The notes under the pieces: model-generated | What the model saw: the letters and a program-made list of their open reading frames with translations, nothing else | The model's database searches: none | What the model was told of the DNA's origin: nothing | Translations under genes and position numbers: made by a program | In this document: one piece after another, positions 30,638 to 37,772 of the stretch | How positions within the stretch are numbered: position 1 is the stretch's first letter | How the letters are laid out: every line of letters starts with the position of its first letter | Assembly (NCBI GenBank): GCA_016720595.1 | Contig: JADKKI010000004.1 | Span: 186,001-250,000 of the forward strand | Origin: Myxococcales bacterium | GTDB taxonomy: Bacteria > Myxococcota_A > Polyangia > Haliangiales > Haliangiaceae | Direction: 5' to 3' | Length of the DNA: 64,000 bases

Positions 30638-32700
30638 TTCTCGATCTTCTCGAGGAAGCTGGTCTTCAGCAGCTTCTCACCGTGCACGGGGAAGAACGTG
30701 TACACGCTGTCGCCGACGACGCGCACGACCTCGCCATCGCCCCAGGTGGCGTGCCGGACGATGTCGCCCTTCTCCAGCGGGCCGAACACCGGGCGCTTCA
30801 CCCGCTCGATCTTGAGCGCACGACCACGGCCCCCGCGCCCGCGCCGCATGGCCTCCTCGAGGAGCGCCTTGCGTTGGGTGGCGTCGACGCCGCCGCGCCG
30901 TGCGGCCAGCGCCGCCGCGACGGTCTCGGCCTCCTTGTTGGGGCCGGCGGCCGATCTCGCGGAGCGCACGCAGTTGTCGCAGGTCCCACAGGGCGGCGCA
31001 TCGAGATAGCCGAAGTACGTGACCAGCAGCCGGTTCCGGCACAGGTGGGACTGCGCATAGCGCAGCATCGACGCGAGGCGTGCGCGATCCTGCGCACGCT
31101 TCTGCTCGTAGCGGCTCGCCGCGCGAGCGAGGTTGTCGATGCTCGGCGGTTCGAGGGCGAGGGGGGCGAACAGGGCTCCGGGCGCCTCCGCAGCGAACCC
31201 CACCTCTTTCAGGAACGACAGCACCACGCGGGCCTTCTTCGCGGGAGCATCGGCGCGCTCCGCGATCTCCTTGACGGTGCGGAACACGTCGGCGTCGTCA
31301 TCATCGGACTTCGCGATCTTGCCGCCCGCGACCTGGACGAGCGCCTCGGCGACCGCGCGAGTCTGCTCGGGCGTCGGATAGCGACCGCCGAGGAAGAAGC
31401 TCTGGATCCGCTTGTCCTCGGGTTGGTAGAGGAGGACACAGTCCGCCGGCATGCCATCGCGACCGGCGCGGCCGGCCTCCTGGTAGTAGCTCTCGAGCGA
31501 GCCCGGGAAGTTGTAGTGGATGACGAACCGCAGATCCTGCTTGTCGACCCCGAGGCCGAACGCATTGGTGGCCACCATCAGGCGCGGATCGCTGCGCTCC
31601 ATGAAGGCGCTCTGGACCCGCTCCCGGTCCTTCGCGCGCATCCGGCCGTGGTAGCGACCGCACTCGACACCTTGTGACCACAGAAAGTCCGCGAGCGCAT
31701 CGACGGTCTTGACCGTCGCAGCGTAGATGATGCCGCAGCCCTCCTGCTTCTCGATCAAGCGGAGCAGCAGCGCCTGCTTCTTACGCTCGCTCGACGCCTT
31801 GACCACGTGATAGCGGAGGTTCGGGCGATCGAGGCCGATGTCGATCACCGACGCGTCCGGAATCTGGAGCTGCGCGAGGATGTCGTCCTTGACCTTGGGT
31901 GGCGCCGTCGCCGTCAGCGCGAGCACGGGTGGCTTGCCGAGGGCACGCACTGCTTCGCCGAGCCCGAGATAGGCGGGGCGGAAGTCGTGGCCCCACTGCG
32001 AGATGCAGTGGGCCTCATCGACGACGAACAGGGAGACGTTCACGGTCGCGAGCCGCTCCCGGAACTTGGGATCGCCGAGCCGCTCGGGCGTGACGTACGC
32101 GATGCACGCGCGGTTGGACGACAGGCGAGTGAGCGCGGCCTGCTCGTCGCGCGGTGACAGCGTGGAGTCGAGCCGCAGCACCTCCATGTCGAGGTGGTCG
32201 AGCTTGTCGTACTGATCCTTCATCAGCGCGATCAGCGGTGAGACCACGAGGGTGACGCCGGTGAGCTCGAGCGCGGGGAGCTGGTAGCACAGCGACTTGC
32301 CGGCACCCGTCGGCATGATCGCCAGCGTGTCGATGCCGGCGAGCACGTTGCGGATCGCGAGAGCCTGGCCGGGCCGGAACGCCGACAGCCCGAACCGGCG
32401 CTGGGCGAGCTCGAGCATGCGCGCGTCGGTGGACGCGGCCTCCTGCGCGGCGTGCGCCTCCTGGGAGTCACCAACCTCGAAATTGTCCTGATCGCCGTGA
32501 TCGGCGTGATCGGCGTTGTCTTCGTCGACCAGGTCACTCGCGACATCGGAGTGCGCGTCGAGCCCGTCCGTGTCATCGAGCCGCATGGGTGCGATCGCGT
32601 CCCGCGTCCCGCGGGCGATCTTCACGGGCCCGATCTTCACCGGCTCGTCGTCGACGGCACGCTTGCCACGGCGTCGCTCTGGAGGAGCGCTCTTGGGCAT
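30634..32700 (-). CDS. recQ: RecQ-family ATP-dependent DNA helicase
   Basis: A 688-residue SF2 helicase. An acidic, His/Asp-rich extension of about 80 residues precedes the core. Core motifs: PTGAGKSLCYQLPAL (motif I), VVDEAHCISQWGHDFRP (motif II plus the RecQ aromatic loop), and the zinc-binding Cys set ending CGTCDNC. After the zinc site there is no HRDC domain; instead the C-terminus has a short KOW/Tudor-like module (EKGDIVRHATWGDGEVVRVV). RecQ unwinds recombination and replication intermediates. ATG at 32700; the gene is read leftward and converges on the preceding hypothetical genes. Confidence 0.93.
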   Translation of the reverse strand: MPKSAPPERRRGKRAVDDEPVKIGPVKIARGTRDAIAPMRLDDTDGLDAHSDVASDLVDEDNADHADHGDQDNFEVGDSQEAHAAQEAASTDARMLELAQRRFGLSAFRPGQALAIRNVLAGIDTLAIMPTGAGKSLCYQLPALELTGVTLVVSPLIALMKDQYDKLDHLDMEVLRLDSTLSPRDEQAALTRLSSNRACIAYVTPERLGDPKFRERLATVNVSLFVVDEAHCISQWGHDFRPAYLGLGEAVRALGKPPVLALTATAPPKVKDDILAQLQIPDASVIDIGLDRPNLRYHVVKASSERKKQALLLRLIEKQEGCGIIYAATVKTVDALADFLWSQGVECGRYHGRMRAKDRERVQSAFMERSDPRLMVATNAFGLGVDKQDLRFVIHYNFPGSLESYYQEAGRAGRDGMPADCVLLYQPEDKRIQSFFLGGRYPTPEQTRAVAEALVQVAGGKIAKSDDDDADVFRTVKEIAERADAPAKKARVVLSFLKEVGFAAEAPGALFAPLALEPPSIDNLARAASRYEQKRAQDRARLASMLRYAQSHLCRNRLLVTYFGYLDAPPCGTCDNCVRSARSAAGPNKEAETVAAALAARRGGVDATQRKALLEEAMRRGRGGRGRALKIERVKRPVFGPLEKGDIVRHATWGDGEVVRVVGDSVYTFFPVHGEKLLKTSFLEKIEN

Positions 32701-32767
32701 GAATCCTAACGCTCGCCCGGAACCTGGCTTCAGGCAAGCGCTACCTCTGGACTACTCCGTGAGGTGA

Positions 32768-32795
32768 GGCTGCATCCTGCAGCCCATGTTTTTTT
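32768..32795 (+). terminator. Strong intrinsic terminator with no gene upstream on its strand
   Basis: A perfect 7-bp stem GGCTGCA-TCC-TGCAGCC is followed after four bases by seven T, the best Rho-independent terminator in the window. It reads on the plus strand inside the 211-base gap between recQ and asd, both of which are on the minus strand, so no annotated gene would use it. On the minus strand the A-run precedes the stem and it would not work. It may end a small RNA or a transcript antisense to the 5' part of recQ. Confidence 0.65.
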
Positions 32796-32911
32796 GGTGG
32801 GCCGCAACACCATGAAACCTCGCCGTTCTCGTCGGGATGAACGTTTCCACGACGAGGTAGTCAGCCCGCACACCCCACGCTCGATCGTGTCCTACCCGAT
32901 CGGGGGGTGCA

Positions 32912-33997
32912 TCATTTTGCGGCGATCTGGCCCTCGGCCTTGAGCAGCTCGGCGGTCAGGACGGCTCCCCCGGCCGCACCGCGGACGGTGTTGTGGGACA
33001 GCGCGACGAAGCGCCAGTCGAACATCGCATCGGGACGAAGCCTGCCGATCGAGACGGCCTGGCCGTGGCCAGCATCGCGATCGAGCCGGGTCTGCGGACG
33101 GGTGTCATCCTCGAAGTAGTGGAGGAACGGCTTGGGCGCGCTCGGCAGCCCGAGCTGCTGTGGCCGACCGCCGAACTCCTTCCACGCCGACAGGATCTGA
33201 TCGCGGGTTGGCTTTCTCTCGAACGCCACGAACACCGCCGCCATGTGCCCATCACTCACGGGGACGCGGATGCACTGAGCGGTGATGAGCGGTGCCGTGG
33301 CGTTCACGATCTTGCCGCCGGCGACCTGGCCCCACACCTTGAGCGGCTCCTGCTCGCTCTTCTCTTCCTCACCCTTGATGAACGGGATCACGTTATCGAC
33401 CATCTCGGGCCACGACTCGAAGGTCTTGCCGGCGCCGGAGATCGCCTGGTAGGTGCACACGGCGATCTTGGTGGGGCCGAAGGCCCACAGCGGATGGATC
33501 GCAGGGACGTAGCTCTGGATCGAGCAGTTCGGCTTGACCGCGATGAAGCCGCGCTTCGTGCCGAGGCGCTTCTTCTGGGCCTCGATCACGCCCATGTGGT
33601 CCGCGTTGATCTCGGGGATCATCATCGGCACATCGGAGGTCCACCGGTGCGCGGAGTTGTTCGAGACCACCGGGGTCTCAGCCCTGGCGTAGTCCTCTTC
33701 GAGCTTCGCGGTCGCGGCCTTGTCCATGTCGACCGCGCAGAACACGAAGTCGACCTGGTTGGCGATCGCCTCGACGTCCGAGGCGTTGCCCACGGTCAGG
33801 CGGGCGGCCGTGGGCGGGACGTCTCCTCCCAGCGTCCACCGGCCAGCGACGGCGTCGGCGTACTGCTTGCCCGCAGAGCTCGGGCTGGCGGCCACCGCCG
33901 TGACCTCGAACCACGGGTGACCTTCGAGCAGGGAGACGAACCGCTGACCGACCATGCCGGTCGCGCCGAGGACGCCGACCTTGAGCTTGTTTGCCAT
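32912..33997 (-). CDS. asd: Aspartate-semialdehyde dehydrogenase
   Basis: A 361-residue NADP-dependent enzyme that makes aspartate semialdehyde for lysine, threonine, methionine and diaminopimelate. VGVLGATGMVGQRFV is the Rossmann loop; KPNCSIQSYVPAIHPL holds the catalytic Cys, and the acid/base His is in the VSDGHMAAVF segment. The sequence is of the archaeal/fungal class of ASADH rather than the E. coli type. The ATG at 33997 is used; an upstream in-frame start at 34129 would add 44 residues with no homology. It is divergent from the SET-domain gene. Confidence 0.93.
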   Translation of the reverse strand: MANKLKVGVLGATGMVGQRFVSLLEGHPWFEVTAVAASPSSAGKQYADAVAGRWTLGGDVPPTAARLTVGNASDVEAIANQVDFVFCAVDMDKAATAKLEEDYARAETPVVSNNSAHRWTSDVPMMIPEINADHMGVIEAQKKRLGTKRGFIAVKPNCSIQSYVPAIHPLWAFGPTKIAVCTYQAISGAGKTFESWPEMVDNVIPFIKGEEEKSEQEPLKVWGQVAGGKIVNATAPLITAQCIRVPVSDGHMAAVFVAFERKPTRDQILSAWKEFGGRPQQLGLPSAPKPFLHYFEDDTRPQTRLDRDAGHGQAVSIGRLRPDAMFDWRFVALSHNTVRGAAGGAVLTAELLKAEGQIAAK

Positions 33998-34091
33998 TGC
34001 GGGACGAAATCTATCAAATCTGGTGCGATCGTCGACCTCGAACGGCGCGTCAGGCCTTGCAGTCTCCGCCTGAATACTAAAAATACCGCCC

Positions 34092-34595
34092 ATGCCGTTG
34101 CTCGAAGGTCTGCGCGTCATCCACTCCAAGATCCATGGCTATGGTGTGGTCACCACCCGACCGTTCTCCGCAGGCGAGACCATCTGCTTCGGCGACGGAA
34201 TCCTCTACCAGGCAGACGCCGAGTTCGACGACACCTACGCGTTGATCCTCCCCGGCGAGGACTCGGGGCATGGCGATCCGGTGTTCTGGGATCTCGCCTG
34301 CCAGACCCGCTGGATGAACCACTCGTGCGATCCGAACAGCGAGGTGTGCTCGAAGTGGGACCACAACGAGCACACGATGCGCGCGTGGTGGGTGGCCCTG
34401 CGTGACATCCCGGTGGGGGAGGAGATCACGTACGACTACGCGTTCGTCGCCGAGGTCGCGGAGGCCTGCTACTGCGGGGCCTCCACCTGCCGTGGCCTGA
34501 TCGTCGACGAGGATCCGGCGAACCTGGCGAACCTGCCGGAGCACCTGCGAGCGCTCCTGCGGCTTCCGGGCACGGCGCCGCGCGCGGCCTCGTGA
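34092..34595 (+). CDS. SET-domain protein (lysine methyltransferase-like)
   Basis: A 167-residue protein that is almost only a SET domain: GYGVVTTRPFSAGETIC near the start, the pseudoknot motif RWMNHSCDPNSEV, the catalytic EEITYDYAF, and a post-SET-like Cys cluster CYCGASTCRGL. All residues needed for SAM and substrate binding appear present. Its substrate in a bacterium is unknown; histone-like DNA-binding proteins or ribosomal proteins are typical guesses. It starts divergently from asd and is followed after 22 bases by phosphofructokinase. Confidence 0.85.
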   Translation: MPLLEGLRVIHSKIHGYGVVTTRPFSAGETICFGDGILYQADAEFDDTYALILPGEDSGHGDPVFWDLACQTRWMNHSCDPNSEVCSKWDHNEHTMRAWWVALRDIPVGEEITYDYAFVAEVAEACYCGASTCRGLIVDEDPANLANLPEHLRALLRLPGTAPRAAS

Positions 34596-34617
34596 GTTGT
34601 TCTAACATCCCGCGGCG

Positions 34618-35706
34618 ATGAGCACGCGGATCGGCATCCTCACCGGCGGCGGTGACTGCCCTGGCTTGAACGGTGTGATCCGGGCGGTCACGCTCCACGC
34701 ACGGCAGACGTTCGGCTGGGAGATCGTCGGCATCCGGAACGGCTTCGAGGGCCTGTACGAGGAGGAGTACGTCGACCTCACGCCTTCGGTCGTCCAGCAC
34801 CTGCTGCCCCGAGGCGGCACGATGCTCGGCTCGAGCAACCGGGCCAACCCGTTCGCGTACCCGGTCAAGATCCCCGACGGACGGGTCGAGACCCACGATG
34901 TCTCGGTGCGCTGCCTCGCAAACCTGGCGAAGCTCGATCTCCACGGCCTGATCGTCGTCGGTGGCGACGGCACGATGTCGTTCGCACAGCGGTTCATCCA
35001 GCGCGGCTTCACGCGGATCGTCGGCGTGCCGAAGACCATCGACAACGACCTCGAGGCGACGGAGTACACCGTGGGCTTCCAGACCGCCGTCGAGATCGTG
35101 GTCGAGGCGCTCGAGCGGCTGCACACCACTGCCGAGAGCCACGAGCGGATCATGGTCGTCGAGGTGATGGGACGCTACGCCGGCTGGATCGCGCTGACCT
35201 CGGCGCTCGCCGGCGGGGCGCATGTCTGCCTGATCCCGGAGCTCGACTACGACCCCGATCGGATCATCGAGGCCTTCCACAAGCGTCACGGCCGCGGCGT
35301 GAGCTACTCGATCGTGGTGGTCGCCGAGGGCGCCAAGGCCAAGGGCGCGAACCTCTCGGTCGTGACCGCAGGCTCTGACGCGCACCAGGAGAAGCTTGGA
35401 GGCGCCGGACAGCGAGTCGCGGAGATGATCGCCGCGCGAACCGACTACGAGGTCCGGACCACCGTCCTCGGTCACGTGCAGCGCGGCGGGCGCCCGTGTG
35501 CCTTCGATCGCGAGCTCGCGACCAGGTTCGGAGTGAAGGCCGTGGATCTGATCGCCGAGGGCGCGTTCGGTCATGTCGCAGCGGTGGAGGCGGGGAAGGT
35601 CGTCGCCCGCCCGATCGAGAAGGCCGTGAAGAAGCTCAAGCTGGTCGATCCGGCTGGCGAGCTGGTCCGCACCGCCAAGTGCGTCGGCATCGAGCTGGGG
35701 AGCTAG
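34618..35706 (+). CDS. pfkA: 6-phosphofructokinase
   Basis: A 362-residue enzyme phosphorylating fructose-6-phosphate. ILTGGGDCPGLNGV is the nucleotide-side loop, VVGGDGTMSF the phosphoryl-donor site, PKTIDNDLEATEYT the catalytic Asp region and MGRYAGWIA the fructose-phosphate site. In the two positions that separate ATP from pyrophosphate enzymes it has Gly (GGDG, ATP-like) and Lys (PKTID, pyrophosphate-like), a mixed pattern known in some actinobacterial-type PFKs, so the phosphoryl donor is uncertain. It is followed by a DUF2804 gene two bases downstream. Confidence 0.92.
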   Translation: MSTRIGILTGGGDCPGLNGVIRAVTLHARQTFGWEIVGIRNGFEGLYEEEYVDLTPSVVQHLLPRGGTMLGSSNRANPFAYPVKIPDGRVETHDVSVRCLANLAKLDLHGLIVVGGDGTMSFAQRFIQRGFTRIVGVPKTIDNDLEATEYTVGFQTAVEIVVEALERLHTTAESHERIMVVEVMGRYAGWIALTSALAGGAHVCLIPELDYDPDRIIEAFHKRHGRGVSYSIVVVAEGAKAKGANLSVVTAGSDAHQEKLGGAGQRVAEMIAARTDYEVRTTVLGHVQRGGRPCAFDRELATRFGVKAVDLIAEGAFGHVAAVEAGKVVARPIEKAVKKLKLVDPAGELVRTAKCVGIELGS

Positions 35707-35708
35707 CC

Positions 35709-36758
35709 ATGCACGATCTGGTGGAGCCGAATGCGACGAGCCCGATCATCGGATCGTGGGATCATCCCTTGCTCGATCCAAACCTCGAGGACGCGAAGAT
35801 CGTCCACTCGCTCGATGGACTGACCGACCTGGGCCTGGGGCGCGCGGAGAGCACCTATCGGCAGAAGCTGCGCCTCAAGAGCTGGCAGTACATGACTGCT
35901 TCGACCGATGACCTGTTCATCGCCTTCGTGGTGGGGACCGCGGGCTTCGCGAGCAACGGCTTTGTCTATGCGGCGGAGCTCGCGGGCGGCAAGGTCCACA
36001 AGAAGTTCGCGATCACCCCGCTCCAGATCGGTACGCGCGTGGCGCCATCGAGCGCCGCCGGGGCCCACAGCTTCCGCGCGCGGGGCCTCGGCGTCGCGAT
36101 CGAGAACCTCGAAGGCGGTCGCCGGTTCGCGGCACACGTCGATGCGAAGACCGAGGGTGGTGGCCAGCTCACGGCTGACCTCACGTTCTCGAGTCAGCCC
36201 ACCGACGAGCACCTCGCGCTGTGCGTGCCGCTGCCTGGGGGGCGCTGGAACTACACGCACAAGTTCGCCGCGTTCTCCGTCTCCGGCAAGGTGATCCTCG
36301 ACGGCCGGACCATCGAGTTCTCGCCCGATCGCTCGTACGGGACCATGGACTTCACCAAGATGTACGCCCTGCGCCACGCGGTGTGGAAGTGGATCGCGCT
36401 GTGTGGCCGCACCAAGCATGGCGAGGTGATCGGCCTCAACCTCGTCGACCCCACGCCGGACGCGCCGATCAGTGAGAACGCGGTGTGGATCGGCGGGAAG
36501 CGCGAGGCGATCACCGGCGTCGAGCTCGCATCGCAGACGGACGAGGGCGCGAGCCCGTGGCGCGTGCGCGCCGATACCGTCGACATCTCGATGAAGGCCG
36601 TCGCTCATGTCTCCCAGCGGCTCGATCTTCCGCTGGTCAAGCACCGGCTCCGCCACGTGATCGGTGCTTTCACGGGTCGGCTCCGCACCGCGAACGGCCG
36701 CGTCCACGACCTCGAGCACGTGATCGGCATCGCCGAGGACTACGACACCTGGTGGTGA
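35709..36758 (+). CDS. DUF2804 family protein
   Basis: A 349-residue protein with the DUF2804 pattern: an N-terminal segment (LDGLTDLGLGRAEST, LRLKSWQYM), a beta-rich middle (VPLPGGRWNYTHKFAAF) and the conserved SYGTMDFTKMYALRHAVWKW block near residues 215-235. No signal peptide. The family has no established activity; structural relatives resemble lipocalin-like or carotenoid-synthase-like barrels. The ATG lies two bases after the pfkA stop, so they form an operon. Confidence 0.8.
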   Translation: MHDLVEPNATSPIIGSWDHPLLDPNLEDAKIVHSLDGLTDLGLGRAESTYRQKLRLKSWQYMTASTDDLFIAFVVGTAGFASNGFVYAAELAGGKVHKKFAITPLQIGTRVAPSSAAGAHSFRARGLGVAIENLEGGRRFAAHVDAKTEGGGQLTADLTFSSQPTDEHLALCVPLPGGRWNYTHKFAAFSVSGKVILDGRTIEFSPDRSYGTMDFTKMYALRHAVWKWIALCGRTKHGEVIGLNLVDPTPDAPISENAVWIGGKREAITGVELASQTDEGASPWRVRADTVDISMKAVAHVSQRLDLPLVKHRLRHVIGAFTGRLRTANGRVHDLEHVIGIAEDYDTWW

Positions 36759-36770
36759 TATAGCCGCGGC

Positions 36771-37772
36771 ATGCTCCTCGCGCGCTCGCTCGGTCTCGCG
36801 TCCGTCGTGCTCTCCACCGCGGTCTCCAGCTCCGCCTTCGCCGGCGCACCTTGCCTGCCGAAGGCGTGGTTCCCCAAGGAGTCCCCGCCGCAGCTCGACC
36901 TCGGCCTCGTCGCGGGTGCGCCGGTCCTGTGCGCCCACGCCGACTACGAGCACGCCGGGCTGCTTGGTTGCTTCGCGGTGGATCCCAAGACGGGTGCGCT
37001 GTCGGATGCTCCCGCGACCGCGCTCCCGGGGCACAGCCTCCGCGGCAAGGTGGACGCGAAGGGTTGCCTCGAGGGCTACTGCGCGGCGCCCAAGGCCAGC
37101 GCCGACGAGCTGCTGCTGTACGCCACCAGCACCGACGGCGCGCACGCGGTGATCCTGCGCGACGGCATCCTCTACGTGTTCGACGCGAAGACCAAGAAGC
37201 AGGTCAGGGCGATCGCGCTGCGCGACGACAAGGCGCCCGATGACACCAACGTCGGGAACGATCCGTACGAGCTGCTCTATGTCGGCAATGCGATCTACGT
37301 CGCCGGAACGGATGCCGGCCCGTACCAGGCAGTGTGGGCGTACAAGGACGACGGCAAGCGCACGGGCCTCGTCAAGGATGACGGCGCCGACGCCGGAGGG
37401 TTCTCGGTGTTCGCGGGTGGCGTCAACGTCCTCGATGACAAGCACGTCGCGCTCGCCAGCGCCGGGCTCCAGGAGCTGCTCGTGGTCACGGGCTCCGATG
37501 GGGTGCGCGCGCTGACCGCCCGTGCGGTGAAGCCCGGCGCGTGCAAGCCGGAGGAGCTCGAGTACCTCGGTGAGGGCTCGGATGTCAGCAAGGCCTGCAA
37601 GAAGGTCCTCGCGAAGAGCTACCAGCCGTTCGCAGGCCTCGATCCCGTGGCGCTCCCTGCGGGAGGCTACCTGGCGGCGCTCGGCGGCAAGCTGCGAGGC
37701 TCGCTGGCGATCCTCGATGCCAAGACGCTCGTCGAGACCAAGCGGTTGAAGCTCAAGGTCTGCGCGAAGTGA
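36771..37772 (+). CDS. Secreted Cys-containing protein, possible beta-propeller
   Basis: A 333-residue protein with a Sec signal peptide ending in SSAFA-GAP. The mature protein has repeated strand-turn units (GLLGCFAVDPKTGALS, DGILYVFDAKTKKQVRA, GNAIYVAGTDAGPY) with eight or more Cys residues. This looks like a periplasmic or secreted beta-propeller or WD-like sensor, but no specific family is evident. It ends exactly against the convergent histidine kinase gene. Confidence 0.65.
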   Translation: MLLARSLGLASVVLSTAVSSSAFAGAPCLPKAWFPKESPPQLDLGLVAGAPVLCAHADYEHAGLLGCFAVDPKTGALSDAPATALPGHSLRGKVDAKGCLEGYCAAPKASADELLLYATSTDGAHAVILRDGILYVFDAKTKKQVRAIALRDDKAPDDTNVGNDPYELLYVGNAIYVAGTDAGPYQAVWAYKDDGKRTGLVKDDGADAGGFSVFAGGVNVLDDKHVALASAGLQELLVVTGSDGVRALTARAVKPGACKPEELEYLGEGSDVSKACKKVLAKSYQPFAGLDPVALPAGGYLAALGGKLRGSLAILDAKTLVETKRLKLKVCAK

